Numbered from the stretch's first letter, positions 44,341 to 56,466 are shown. The stretch: DNA of 64,000 nucleotides from Scilla litardierei (GCA_030789695.1 CM061138.1:20222214-20286213); one strand, 5' to 3'. Notes: generated from the sequence alone by a model not told the origin. Numbers and translations are program-made.

Positions 44341-45791
44341 GAAAATATTAGTTACGGGTTACCCTATTTTCTACCTATTTAATCTGATCGTTTCAATTTC
44401 TATAATCGATTGAAACGTCGTCAAAAAGTGTTTTAAATTTTTCTATAGGCTAGATATAAGGAAAATAATTTTACTGTAAGAGGAAATATTTTTCGAAAGC
44501 TTGTAATAATTTTTATAATTTCTAAAAGCTCAAAATAGGTTTAAAAAGTAATTTTTAATTAAGTACGTAATTATTCAATAATTTATTCCGAATGCAATCT
44601 GCATTGGAAAGTCGCAAATAAGCTGTCAAAATGACCGTCTCGAAGAGTACTTTAACATATATTTTTATCGCATATTAGTTTACGTGAAAATAATAAGTTA
44701 TAGATTTTTGAATGAAAATAACCAATTTAACTTTTAGGCTTAAAAATTAATTCTGGGCAAACTAAGCGTCGGATTGAGACGAAACTAGCGCCATTGGGTC
44801 CAGAATGTCATTTCTGATTTTCTGGAGCTAGTCTCACATTTTTCTGGCCCCTGTATTTTAAGTTATGGATTTAACATCATAAAACCCTATTATTAATTAT
44901 TTAAAAATTGAAATTACGAAATATCTTTCGTAATTACGACTTTGCCATCGAGCTGTACCGTCGCCCTCCGTTTACGAACGTCGAAGGTGGGGGGTTCGGC
45001 GCTTGGCGACAGGGGCTTGGTGGCGGAAGGCGGCGGCGACCGGAGCTGCGGCGGCGAGGAGCTCGGCGGCGACTCCGCAGCGGACGGCGACGGCGATCGG
45101 TGGAGAAGCTCGTCTCCGGCGATGGGGAGCTCGGGGAGCAGCGGTGAGCTCTCCGGGCGGGGTTTCTCGTCCAAGCGGTGAACGGCGGAGGGTTGGGTGG
45201 CGGTGCTGGCGTTGAGACGATGCTTAGACGACGGCGTCGAGTTCGCCACGGAGGGTGGGGCGCTGTGCGTCCTGTCGACGTCGGAGAGGAGGCGGGCGCC
45301 GCTGGGTTGAGCTATGGCGGCGCTCCCGAGGCCGCGGAGCTCGTCGGAAGGCGGAGGAGCACGTAGGGGGTCGAGCAGAATAGGGCGGCCGGGTTCGCCT
45401 GGGGTTTGGTTGTTTCGAATGGAACGTAGGGAGCTGGCTTGGGTTTTATGCAGGTGACGGGCTGAGGGGGTTTCTCGGGGTGACGGTGGCGTTAGTGGGG
45501 TTGAAGAGGAGGTATGGGGGGAGAGAGAGAGTGGAAGAGATCTCTGTGTGTATGTGGGGGTGAAGCAATTGGAGAAGAGAACGAAGGGGAGGGTGCTTGC
45601 GTGCGTAACCTTGGGGGGAAGAGGTTAAGAGAGAGGGGGTTTTGCATGAGTATGGGGGATTAGGGTTTAAATACTAGTTAGTAATTAGTTTAGGGATAAA
45701 ATTAGTCAATGATATTAATTAGGGGTAATTAATATTTAGTCAAATAATAATGAGGGTAGGTTATCCTTTAGACTAAGTGTGGATGCATGCA
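44341..45791 (-). repeat. right LTR of the Tekay/Del-like element, left piece
   Basis: From 45,343 it matches the left LTR at 40,218 onward. Between 44,341 and 45,342 it has no copy in the window, so the left boundary is uncertain. The GC-rich frames at 44,908-45,366 lie here and look like low-complexity LTR sequence (Pro/Ser/Arg rich on one strand, Gly rich on the other). It is interrupted at 45,791 by a solo LTR. Confidence 0.6.
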
Positions 45792-48744
45792 TGTAACGCC
45801 CCGCTCCTCGGGAGACCCGAAAAGTACAAATCCGTCCCAGGTATTCCCAAAGAGGCGGGTGTTACGAAAAAAAGTACATAAAACTCTAGCAGGTCCACTG
45901 CGCACTGCTGGGATAGTACCTGTAATGTTCCCAAAGTACAACCAAACAACCAAAAAACATAACACAGAAAGAAACACCGAGGGAAACTGTACAACAAATA
46001 AACCCAAAGAATAGTCTGATACATATATACATCATACATCTCAGCATACATCCATCATAAACATCTCGTCACTACCCAAACAAAACCCCAAAAGTACAAC
46101 GCTCTTTTCTCTCCCCTCGCCATCCCAATCTAACTCATCCACAGAACTCCACTGGTTCACCTCACTGCCACCAACCAACTCCAACCTCTGAGCCTGAAAA
46201 GTCAACGGTGGGGCACGTCAACGCGTGACCCAGTAGGAATACCATACCCAAACTAGCCCTTACACGAAGCGTGGAAAAAGTGCACGTGAGCAGATAGAGT
46301 GTATGGCATGGTATAAACATCTGCTGTAGTATAGGAAGTAGCAATTATAATTATGAGCATGTGGGAGCGTGCACGTGCAACAGGCAAGGTGTACATACTA
46401 TCATAATGTACAAGAGACAACAAGTAACAAGTACAACATTTATAATGAGCAACTAAGTGATAATAGTAAACCAAGGAACTGGTAACATGGAACCCATCTC
46501 ATTTCCACTTACTTAACCGCCACAAATGAAGGCAAACCACGCCACTTTTCCAATATGCACCCATCTCAAGCAATTCACGCATTCATGGCAACAATCATAC
46601 ATACAAAGCAACATTCAGATCTATAACCACAAGTCCACTCATAATGCTCAATGATGCCATGATGCATATGAAACACAAAGCAATTGCTATGAGATGCAAT
46701 GCAATGCAATGCAATGGGGATCCCATGAATGAGCCGGCGTGCAAGTGTTTCGTGACTACTCCGTTATCACGTGGAGCCACCTAATGGTATCAAGAGGTTG
46801 CCCACGGCGACTCCTCCCGCCTCCTACCGTGGCAACTTTGTCCATGCCCGTGCACTCCACCGTTCGTGTCCTAATAACATCATATCCAAACTTTCTTTCT
46901 TCTCCCCACATCAACACCTCTTGAAGGCCAACATTGTTATCAACAATTAATTCACCAAGATAATGAACATAAATGAAAATTAACAACTTCCTGAAAAATG
47001 AGGTGGCAAAATAAACAACTGATGAGTTATGTAACAATCATATAATGAAGCCGCAAACCATGAAAATCCATAATTGAACACCAAACAACGCATTCATGCA
47101 ACACAGTTTCTGGAAATAACAGGACAGTCCCAAACAGATGCATAATGCTCCAAATATTTGTATCAAACATGCCCATACAATATAAATGAAAGTTGTAGAT
47201 ATAGTTGTCCTGAGTTCACATATCAATTTTCATGAAGTTTCGATGAGTATTCTATTTTCTACAGAATTTACACTAAAGTGTACTTGTGCTGGAATTGAAA
47301 ACAGAAACTACACTAACTTAATGACCAGATTAATACTAATTGCAGGCAGAACTAGCAGAAATGGAAAACTACAAAGTTGCAGAGCTTGAAGTTAACTTTC
47401 CAACGTGACTAAGAACACATGATTTCATCAAGTATTGAGGGACTGCTCATTGTTTTAGTAAAATGTGTTCAGATTGGGTAAAAACAGGCATGTTCGCAAG
47501 GTAGAATTTTTAACCCTATTTTCAGTTTGAATTTGTAAAAGTTTAAAACATAAAAGTTATAGATAACATTCCAATCTCTAAGCCATAAAAATTTCAGAGC
47601 AAACTCAATTCTAGATTGGTAGGAATAAGCAGAACAATCAGCACATAATCTGTCCAGATTTGCTCACCGCACAAAACCAACCAAAACTCAGGATTGCTCA
47701 CCGCGCACAACCATACAAATCTCAGGATTGCTCACCGCGCACAACCATACAAACTCAGGGTTGCTCACCGCGCACAACCATACAAATCCCAGGATTGCTC
47801 ATTGCACACAACCATACAAATCTCAGGATTGCTCATTGCACACAACCATACAAACTCAGGATTGGCATAAGAAAAGGTATAGCCACAACAACAACAATCA
47901 TGAAACTAAGCATGCAACTCTAATACTAGTTGGAGATGGAATCCTACCTTAGGGGTGATGAGAGATAAGGGGGATGCCTAAATCCCTATGCCTTCTCCTT
48001 CTTCAAATCCTTCTCCTTCTTCCTTCTCTTCTCCTCCACAAGCTTCCAGAATGAGCAACGGCACCCAAACGACGACAGGGATGCTACGGGTGTGTGCAGA
48101 GTGAGGGTGGAGTAGCACTATGGGTGCTCAGCCTCCCTAAAGTCTAGGAGGGGCGATGGGAAGGGATGAATTCGTCCTGATCTTGGGGAGAGAGTAAGAT
48201 ATTTTTAGAAGAGTTTAGAACCGGGGAGAATTTGGGAGAAGAGAGTAGAAGAACCAAGAATTAAGTAGAAGAGTCAAGAAGTCATATTTACAAGTTTGCC
48301 ATTTCTCCACAAATATCTCTTCCACTCTCAGAATTACTCAACGCACAAAACCATACAAAATCTAGAATTGCTCAATGCACAAAACCATACAAAATCCAGA
48401 ATGACACCCAACCTTAATTACAAGTATGCCATTACTTCTCACACTCTCCTATTATGCACACACACTCCACATCAATTACAAGAATGCCACTAACCTTAAC
48501 CCATTTCACACTAGGCTCTCTCTACACCGATCCTACACACCCATTCACATACATACACATACCATCACATAACCACCTTCATAGTTCACTGCACGCACTA
48601 CATGCACAACCAACCAGATAAAGTACATGCAATTATGTACTCACTAATATACAAGCATGTACACAATACATAGTACACAGATATACACTCTACTTTCACC
48701 CCAAAAATATAGGCCCTACGTATATGGCACTCTGGGCCATTACA
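45792..48744 (+). repeat. solo gypsy LTR (2.95 kb) with target duplication
   Basis: It starts TGTAACGCCCCGCTCC and ends GGCCATTACA, flanked by perfect ATGCA (45787-45791 and 48745-48749). The uninterrupted site is seen in the left LTR near 40,664-40,674. There is no internal region, so LTR-LTR recombination has removed the rest. The start is typical of Tekay/Del chromovirus LTRs. It contains a 34-bp tandem repeat. Confidence 0.88.
47660..47868. repeat. ~34-bp tandem repeat, six units
   Basis: Repeated 'caggattgctcaccgcgcac' followed by 'aaccatacaaa', with slightly changed later units ('ctcattgcacac'). Two weaker, related units occur at 48,331-48,400, which suggests older spread of the same unit. 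Confidence 0.95.
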
Positions 48745-48749
48745 ATGCA

Positions 48750-49372
48750 CCACATTTAAACGTGGGGGTTAGGTGAGGCAGGTAATTAGCTTAGGGTAAT
48801 TTGTAATTAAGTAAAAAGGTTAAAACGTAATTAGTAGATAATGTCGAAAATACAAAATTACGATTTTGCCCATACTAGTAAACGTGTCCGAAAAATTACG
48901 AAAACATACCCACGGGATCGTATCGTCGCGAGGATCGTGAATACGAAGTCCGTTTTAGGGTTTGAGCTACAGAAATACTAGTTTTAGGCCAAAACGTTTA
49001 GGAAGCGGGTTCGCGGGTTCTCTACTGATTTATCGTCAGAAAATTACGAAATTAATGTAGAAAGCTCTAAATGTTCATAGAAGGATACTGTAAAAGTTTG
49101 AAAATGTTTTGAAGATGTTTGAATAGAAAATAAATTCATTACGCCAAAACGGTAATAACTGAAAATGAATTTTTATCTGAATTGTTTTGAGTATTTGATG
49201 AAACTCGAACTTACTAAAATACTTCATGACTAGTCTGATATCTCAAAAATATTTTTATAAGAAATTTTGAAATCACTTAAAACTTCCGACGAACCATTAT
49301 AAATTAGTTTCAAAGAGAATAAGAATAGGTTAAATACGTGAATAGCTGCATCGAAAAATAAGGACCGTTACA
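48750..49372 (-). repeat. right LTR of the Tekay/Del-like element, right piece
   Basis: It resumes with 'ccacatttaaacgtgggggt' and ends CCGTTACA at 49372, matching 40,675-41,292 with few differences. It is followed by copia-3 gag, the insertion target. Confidence 0.85.
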
Positions 49373-49605
49373 CCACATTGCGGCGAATATAGATGGCTTG
49401 CGCCTTCTTTATATCGCTAACATTTTCTTTCTTTCTTTTTTATTTTATTTTTTATTTTTTTTTATTTTTTTTTATTTTTTATTTTAGTCACATCAGCGAT
49501 GAGGGACTTTGCCCGCAGGTGAAACTTTATATTTAGCTGCCAGCTTAGATAGTTTCTACCTGATGCTTCCGATACTTCGAAATTAACGCTTGTAATTTTA
49601 GCCAT
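49373..49605 (-). pseudogene. gag: copia-3 gag N-terminus (broken)
   Basis: The start at 49605 reads MAKITSVNFEVSEASGRNYL then SWQLNIKFHLRAKSL, clearly homologous to the copia-1 Gag start. It then enters an A-rich stretch (49,430-49,490 T-rich on the plus strand) with a stop, after which 'IKKAQAIYIRRNV' matches Gag again. The rest is removed by the Tekay-like insertion. Capsid core and zinc knuckle are absent. Confidence 0.78.
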
Positions 49606-50107
49606 TTATCAAGCAGAGCACAAACATGCATGAATTAATAATTAATCAGAGAAAACATTTTCATGCAGAGGCAATATTTAACGAAAAGCTAAATGTGTGG
49701 ATCGGCCAGTCCCACAAGAAAGAGTCCAAAAGTCCACAGTCCAAATTATACAAATTTGCAGCTTTAAAAATGAAAATACAACTTTGGAAACCCCGCGGGT
49801 CCCATATGATATCTCCATCTTCAAGCGTGGCCTCCGTCTTCATGGAAGTTGGTCTTCTTTCTTTGACATTTACATAAATTCCTCACTACAGTTTCTCTCA
49901 AAAATAAAATAAAAGTGCGGGAAATAAACCGTGGGACTAAACGGCCGATCCAAAAACCACATTTAGCAATTCATACAGAAATATTGTGCTCATCAACATT
50001 TTCATTAGACATTTTCATCACAGGCATCACATGCATTTAATATTCGCAGAGATGGATAAATAATTTAATCACTTAATAATTATTGGACCACTGGGCAACG
50101 TCATACA

Positions 50108-50130
50108 CAGTTAGGTTAGGTAACTAACGA
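50108..50130 (-). other. conserved stem-loop in copia leader, copy 3
   Basis: It has the same context as in copia-1 ('cgtcatacac' on one side, 'cagagcggtc' on the other), with arms weakened to CAGTTAG and CTAACGA. Confidence 0.5.
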
Positions 50131-50533
50131 CAGAGCGGTCGCAGGATCTTCCTAATTATTAAGTTTTTAAATAAAATGCACAACCACGCATATAATATCC
50201 ACATAATTTTGCCAGAGATGAAAAGCATGTAAAAGTAATTATGATGCATGGGTTGTAAAGTAAATGGGTTTAATCAATTAAATTGATTAAGTGCCCAAAA
50301 TAAACATTTTCTTTGTCTGAGGAAAAGAGGTTCCCTCATCATCCCAAAAGCCCCCCAGAAATCCCCAAAGTGTCCTCGCTTGCCCGATATTTGTCCCGTA
50401 ATTTACCGTGATTTTTCATGAATATTTCGCCCTTAAATCCCCCTTTTTAAATTAATTTTTAGGCCAAACAGTTGCCTTTTAAGGCTTGTTTTCAGCCTAA
50501 GCCGCCTCCATTTTTTTTTTTTGAAAAACTGGC

Positions 50534-50660
50534 CTGTGGGCCTGAAGCCCACAGCCGGCCTGTGGGCTTCAGGCCCACAGGCTTTCTGTTTTTTTTTGTT
50601 TTGAAAAATTGGCTTGTGGGCCTGAAGCCCACATCCGGCATGTGGGCTTCAGGCCCACAG
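50534..50660. repeat. duplicated perfect hairpin in copia-3 leader
   Basis: Two 21-base arms (50534-50554 and 50560-50580) are perfect inverted repeats around CCGGC, and each arm is itself palindromic (CTGTGGGC / GCCCACAG). A second, slightly mutated copy follows at 50,613-50,660 after a T-rich spacer. Confidence 0.92.
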
Positions 50661-50696
50661 GCTTTCTGGTTTTGTTTTTTGGAATGAACTAGGGTT

Positions 50697-50850
50697 TGAT
50701 TGGGGGGCGGCGCCGCCGCGTGGGCCGCCCCCCTGCAGGGGGGCGCGGCCTCGGGGGGGGCCGCCGCCCGGCCCGCCCCCTACAGGGGGAGCGGCGGGGG
50801 CCGCCCCTCCTACGGGGGGAGCGGTCGGGGGGTTCCGTCGAGGTTGGGCC
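50697..50850. repeat. GC-rich CTGCAG region of copia-3 leader
   Basis: Runs such as 'ggccgcccccctgcaggggg' and 'gcccgccccctacaggggga' repeat and can fold back on themselves. It is equivalent in place and type to the copia-1 and copia-2 repeats. Confidence 0.75.
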
Positions 50851-51202
50851 GCCGGAGGGTTCCAAAATTAGGGTGTTGACCCTAAAAATTAGGGGTTTGA
50901 CCCTAAAAATTGAGTTTTTGGGATGAACGGTCCGTCGTTTTTAAGGCGACAAAATAATCCCCATATCGATCTTGCGAGATCTAGGGGCGGGGTAATCATA
51001 CGTATGATTAAAAATATCGTTTTTAGTGTTTTTACCTCTATATCCGTCCTCCGGATATAGAGACGGTTGCTCGAAGCCCTACGCGGATGACGACGCTTGA
51101 TGGAGGAAGCCTTCACCGCGCTCGTGGATCTCCCGTCTAGCCTTCGCCTTCGCCTTCGCAACGAACGGAGAAAATTTTTGTGGAAAAGAAAATTTTTAGA
51201 GT

Positions 51203-51215
51203 CGTGCTGATAACG
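51203..51215 (-). other. primer binding site of copia-3
   Basis: The minus strand reads CGTTATCAGCACG directly beside the LTR, identical to copia-1 and copia-2. Confidence 0.7.
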
Positions 51216-51365
51216 TGTTATGAATCAACTACTGGGGGAGGAGCCCCCAGCTCTTTATTTATAGGCAATTGGGGGAATACAAAATATGGGCTTACAATGA
51301 TATGGGCCTATCTCTAGGATAGCCCAGAATCTCACCCAACTACGGTTAAATAACCGTTCACAACA
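51216..51365 (-). repeat. LTR of copia-3
   Basis: It runs TGTTATGAATCAAC...CCGTTCACAACA, 150 bp. The partner LTR is not in the window. Copia-2 starts 25 bases further on. Confidence 0.7.
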
Positions 51366-51390
51366 AAATTGAAAAATAAAAAATGTAGAA

Positions 51391-51609
51391 TGTTATGAAT
51401 GAGGGAGGCCTTTGGCCTCCCATCCTTCATTACACATTCATTAGGTCCCCCATTACTTAGGGTAATGGGGACCCTTGGTCTACTAGAGGCTTTTGGCCTC
51501 CCCACTATGAGATAAATAAATAGAGCACCATGAATCTTAGCCATGGTTACTCATTCTTAGCAATGAAATGATATCTCTCTCTCTCTCTTGAGTTTATATT
51601 CATCCAACA
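51391..51609 (+). repeat. 5' LTR of copia-2
   Basis: It runs TGTTATGAATGAGG...TTCATCCAACA, 219 bp, the reverse complement of the copia-1 LTR with small changes. PBS CGTTATCAGCACG follows at 51,610-51,622. Confidence 0.92.
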
Positions 51610-52686
51610 CGTTATCAGCACGTGTTCTCCATTCTTGAGCAAAAATCTTCATCTAAATTCATCCCTACGCGCAAAGAATCTAACGTTGCTGCGGCAGTTC
51701 GTTGGAGCGTTGCGGCATCCTCAAAGCGTTCGGGAGCTTGGATTATTATTTCTACGGATCATCGTCGCGTTCTTCCCTAGATCATTGATCTAGAGGTAAA
51801 ACCCTATAATCCTGTAGATAAAATTAAACTAAATAATTTTTACATTGTTTTAATATACAATTAAAAAAAATTTAGTCTAATAAAAGAAAAAAAAATTTAT
51901 CCATATTACAAAGTTTTTTCTCTGAAAATTTTTTCCTTTTGCCATTAAAATTCTTCGGTGGGAAGAAGAACCGGAATGAAATCCTCCCCTCCCCCCTGAC
52001 GGAAGAGGGAGCCTTCCCACAGCGCCGCCGCCCCCCGTTGCAAGGGGGGCGGCCCGAGGCCGATCCCCCCTGCAGCGGGGGGGCCTTCCGCGCCGCCGCC
52101 CCCCGCTGCAGGGGGCGGCCCGGGGCCGATCCCCCCTGCAGCGGGGGGGGCCTTCCGCGCCGCCGCCCCCCGCTGCAGGGGGGCGGCCCGGGGCCGATCC
52201 CCCCCTGCAGCGGGGGGGCCTTCCGCGCCGCCGCCCCCCGCTGCAGGGGGCGGCCCGGGGCCGATCCCCCCCTGCAGCGGGGGGAGCCCGAGGCCCGAGG
52301 CCGAGCCCGAGGCCCGAGGCCGAGGCCGAGCCCGAGGCCCGAGGCCGAGGCCGAGCCCGAGGCCGAGGCTAATAGCTTATTTTTGGCCCGAAGCCATAAT
52401 AATTGCGGCAAACAACTTTGCAGCACTGCGGAACGGTCCACAAGCGCTTATACTAAAAATAATTTTTGGCCCGAAGCCACAAAATTCTACACAAATTCGG
52501 CTTCTTCATAATTTTAAAGAAGAATTATATTTGCAAATTGAAATTTATGAGAAAAACTTTGTAAAATCAATAATTACATTTATATGTTCCTCTATTTATT
52601 TAAACATCTCTCTTGCTAATTATTATGTATGGTTTACTAGAATTTTTAAAAAATATAATCATCTCAGAGATCTTGAGACCGCTCTG

Positions 52687-52709
52687 CCGTTAGTTAATTA
52701 ACCTAACGG
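52687..52709 (+). other. conserved stem-loop in copia leader, copy 2
   Basis: CCGTTAG and CTAACGG arms are separated by nine bases including TTAATTAA. It has the same flanks as in copia-1. Confidence 0.65.
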
Positions 52710-52940
52710 TGTATGACGTTTCCACGTGGTCTACGAGATAATTATATTTTCTAGTTTACTTTTTCCATATTTTTTGTGCTTGAGATATATGCGTGGTTGT
52801 TTAATTTATGCATGTAGCATATAAACTGCGTGGATGTTTAAAATAAGTAAAAATGTGTCTTTCGGGATCGGCCATTGCATACCTATTTACATTTCCAGCA
52901 CTTTTTCTTTTTTTTGAGATAATTTGTAAGTGAGTAAATT

Positions 52941-52952
52941 GTATAAATAGCC
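52941..52952 (+). promoter_or_regulatory. internal TATA-like box upstream of copia-2 gag
   Basis: GTATAAATAGCC, 238 bases upstream of the gag ATG, is identical to copia-1. Confidence 0.4.
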
Positions 52953-53178
52953 AAGGCTCGGTGCAACAGCATAAGAAGACGGATGCAGAAATAGGGACCC
53001 ACCCGGGGTTTCCAAAGTTGTATTTTTCATTCTCTTTTCGTTGGACTATAATCGGACTTTGGACTGTTTATTATTTTGGGTATCTGGCCGATCCCCACAT
53101 TTTTACTTATTAATTTATTAATGCATGGATTGTTGAATTTATTTTAATTCATGCTTATCTTTAAATTGCATAGTTAAA

Positions 53179-56100
53179 ATGGCTAAATTGGCAAGCGTCG
53201 ATTTCGAGGTGCTCGATGCAGCTGGCAAGAATTACTTGAGCTGGCGAGTGGACCTGAAGTTCCACTTGCGCTCCATGGCGCTCCTGCACTCCATCCTGGC
53301 CCCCGCAGTGGCCCAATCATCGGCTCCCGCAGCATCTGATGCATCTGCTAGCAAAGCCCAAGAAGCGGCCCCTTCAGCTGGCAGTACCTCTACCACTGTC
53401 TCTGACATGGATAAGGCGAAAGCCATTATCTATATCAGACGACACATAGATCGGACCCTGAAGGCCGAATACTTGACGGTAGAGGACCCTCTGGAGTTAT
53501 GGACAGCGTTAGAGGCACGCTACAGACATCAAATTGATGTCATACTCCCGCGTGCCAGCTATGAGTGGGAGAACCTCCGACTTCAGGACTACAAGTCCGT
53601 TGCTGAGTACAACTCAGCACTTCACAACATCACCTCACGCCTGAAGTTGTGTGGTGAAGAAGTCTCGGAGCACCGCATGTTGGAAAAGACATTTACCTCG
53701 TTTCACAAGAAAGATGCTATCCTCATGCAGCAGTATCGTGAACGCAATTTCACGAAGTTCTCTGACCTGCTCTCTTGCCTTCTGAGGGCAGAGCAGAATA
53801 GAGACCTTTTACTGGCCACTTGGTGGTCCCGAAAAGGTGCTCTCTCTCAAGCGCAAGAGTCCGTACAAGTAGTAAAACCTGGGAGTCCAGGTGTCGAATC
53901 CACGGGAAGAAATCTGTTGCAACCACAGTTCAAATCAAATAGAAAGCCAACGAAAAGAAACTAAACACTTTAATAATGGTGACGGTGATGGTGATGTGAA
54001 CACGTGAACATAGAAAATCGTGTAAGAAAATATCTATAAAGAGTTTGCACATGGTATGGGCTGGCTAGGATCAACGATTCGTATTAATTTGGTTGATGAA
54101 TATATCACAATGAATTCTCTTTTTGAGAGCAATTCACCGGGAAAAATATCCAATATAACTCAATGAATTCTCCTTTTGGGAGCAATTCATCGGAAGATGC
54201 CCTTTTGGGGGTTCAAACACGATATTCAAAAAGATCGTCGCTAAAGCTATAATACGATATGAAACTCTCTTTTGGAGAGATCAAAACTACGGTATGAAAC
54301 TCCCTTTTGGGGAGATCAAAACTCACCCTTTTGGGGCGATCATCAACTAATTTAATTCTTTTGGAATCTAAAAAAGTCGATTTACGAACAACGATTACAA
54401 TTTTAGCGACGTTTTAACGATTAAGCATATGGAATTTCAACCAAATAACACGAATAATATCCCCTAACTACTCCATACCATGCACAACAGAGATTTAGCT
54501 ACACATCATGCGAGAATAAACAAGTTCCATAGCCAAATACATTGAATTCATAGCAAAATACAATAGAAAACACCAAAATACGGGATAGAAGTTGAAGAAA
54601 GTATCACCAATTCTCCTTGAAAAGACTCCAAACTCTCTGGAAATAATAAAACAAGCCTCTGGAATTTTACAGAATTTTTCAGGGGAGAATACGGCTTCTA
54701 GAGCCTCCAATACGCCCAAAATACGCCCCAATCTGCTTGAATACGCCCAAAAAACCCTAAATACGCTTATATAATAGGTATTGCGGGTTTGGGTTGTGTT
54801 ATCGGGTCCAAACCCGCACCAAAACTTACCCGAATTGATCTGAGCCGTTCATCTAAAGCGGATCAAACCTGGACCGCACGATCAAGCGGGATCGCACAGA
54901 GGCTTTCCACGTGTCCCGCTTAGCGGGTTTCTTCGCTCGTTCGCAATCGCTTCGTTATGGCTTCGACCTCGTCCGTCCGATCTGCATCGGACCGTTCAAA
55001 TGCCGCCACGTCGCCCGCCTTTTGCACAGCTCCGAGCCCGCTTCGTGATCGCGTTAGAGTCCATCGCCGCCGTTGGATCATTCGGAGGGTGTTTAGATTG
55101 TTGCCGCGTGTCCCTTCGATTCACGAATTTAGAGTTCGAGCGGGCGTCGTCCGCAGCCGTTGGATCTCCATCCGACCGCTGTAAAACGGCCACGTTGCCC
55201 TTGGAACGCTGCTTCGATTTCAAAACGCGGGAGACGCGGTCGCCGTTGGATTGGAATCGAATGGCTCGGAAAGCGCCACGTGTCCCGCGAATCGCCGCTC
55301 AGCCTTGCTTCTTCAGCTTCGACCGCAGCGGTTGGATCGTCGATCAACGCTCAGGATACGGCCACGTGTTCACTCCGCGATTTCGATTTTGAACTGATGT
55401 GCATGTACTGCGGTCGCTCGAGGCCGTTAGATGCGAGATCGTGCGGTCCAGAGATGGCCACGTGGCGTGCGGGATATGTTTATCACCTGTGCCCGTTCGC
55501 TGCATTCGCTTCGATTTCGTCCGCTCGATCACGATCGGACGGTTCCAGGCATGCCACGTCGCTCATTAAAAAGCTCCGCTGATTCATCTGCTCTTCGTCT
55601 TGCGTGGCAGTTCGATCTGAGATCGACGGCCACGAATATTCCGCGTCGCTCGCTCAGCGTACGCTTGAGGAATTTCTTGCGGCCGTTGGATCTTAGCGGG
55701 AATGCAGAGGATCGTGACACGTGGCATCAGCTGATTAGTCAGCGACCGACCGTATTTCCGTATTTAATTGCGTATTTCCCCATTTAAATTGTATTCTGCA
55801 TTCAAAAATACACAGTAATTAGCACAGATCTCAGAAAAATACAAATAAATAGTCGTTGGAATCGTGAGATCGAGACGGTGCTAGGAAAAATATAAAAAGT
55901 GCAGAAATGCGTCATTAAATGCTGTTTTGTGCTCAAATAGTGTGTTTTCTCTAATAAATAAATGTGTAGAAAATACGTATGAATTAGAGAACAATGTAGC
56001 ATCACATGAGCACAAAATAGAGCTAAATGGGGGGGTAAATATGTAATATTGAACCCGAATCACCACTCATAACCAGCGCCCGGCAGGCTCAGCTCCTATT

Positions 56101-56466
56101 CCCCAAGCCCACAGTGTTCACCCCCCGAAGTGGAAGAACAAGAAGAGGGGCAGAAAGAACAAAGGAAATGCCCCTATGAAACCAGCCAATGCTCCTCCCC
56201 AAAGTAAGAATAACAAAGGGAAGAAAAACTTCACTTGGAAGCGTAAGAACACTGATACAGTGTCAAATCCAAAGAAGACATGGGAGGACAAATGTCATCG
56301 TTGTGGCATGACTGGACATTGGTCCAGAAACTGTCGCACACCTCGCCACTTCCAGGAACTGTATCAGGCGAGCCAGAAGCCTCCGCCTGAAACAAACATG
56401 GCAAATGTGGAAAATCCGACGAAGTTCACTTCCGATGATTTCGAAAATGACGACCTGCTCGATTGA
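53179..56466 (+). pseudogene. gag: copia-2 gag, split by a solo LTR
   Basis: Gag starts at 53179 (MAKLASVDFEVLDAAGKNYL) and matches copia-1 Gag up to 'NRDLLLAT' at 53,820. LTR C interrupts it there. The match resumes at 56,068 after the duplicated CCACT and runs to the stop at 56,464-56,466, including the Lys-rich part and an intact-looking zinc knuckle CHRCGMTGHWSRNC. With the insertion the frame runs about 45 foreign residues into the LTR and stops near 53,964, so the zinc knuckle is lost from any product. Confidence 0.9.
53821..56062 (-). repeat. solo Tat/Athila-like LTR C inside copia-2 gag
   Basis: This 2,242-bp element is TG...CA-ended (TGGTGGTCCCGAAA...CCCGAATCA), with perfect CCACT duplications (53816-53820 and 56063-56067). 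The empty site is seen in copia-1 gag. It is the reverse complement of LTRs A and B, so its own direction is minus: start TGATTCGGG, end 'cttttcgggaccacca'. It lacks any internal region. Its middle (54,830-55,740) has the same ACGTGGC and CCAACGG set. Frames at 54,957-55,582 are part of this array, not genes. Confidence 0.9.

Larger units (their letters stand above)
49373..51365 (-). mobile_element. copia-3, 5' end only
   Basis: On the minus strand it has an LTR (51,216-51,365), PBS (51,203-51,215), a 1.6-kb leader and the first ~75 codons of gag, cut at 49372/49373 by the Tekay-like element. It is related to copia-1 and copia-2 in PBS, leader motifs and gag start, but has a different 150-bp LTR, so it is a sister subfamily. 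Confidence 0.8.
51623..53178 (+). other. long 5' leader of copia-2
   Basis: It contains GC-rich CTGCAG units (51,980-52,290, four units with shorter C-runs than copia-1), then a 'gaggcccgaggccga' repeat (52,285-52,370), the stem-loop at 52,687-52,709 and a TATA-like box at 52,941-52,952. There is no credible gene. Confidence 0.75.

Noticed and set aside
44908..45366. GC-rich frames of 60-111 codons
   Set aside because: They lie inside a gypsy LTR, are low-complexity on both strands and lack any family signature.
51872..52511. 190-aa frames on both strands in the copia-2 leader
   Set aside because: Same compositional cause as in copia-1; the two strands are equally open and neither has a known domain.
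54957..55582. Several 60-140 codon frames
   Set aside because: They fall in the motif array of solo LTR C; equivalent frames in LTRs A and B are not conserved.
53821..56062. LTR C as a CACTA DNA transposon (3-bp duplication ACT)
   Set aside because: The ends do not give CACTA...TAGTG; a 5-bp CCACT duplication with TG...CA ends fits better, and related copies carry LTR-end signatures.
56201..56207. GTAAGA in copia-2 gag as a splice donor for a gag-pol junction
   Set aside because: Copia-1 has a different base at the GT, so the donor is not conserved in the family.
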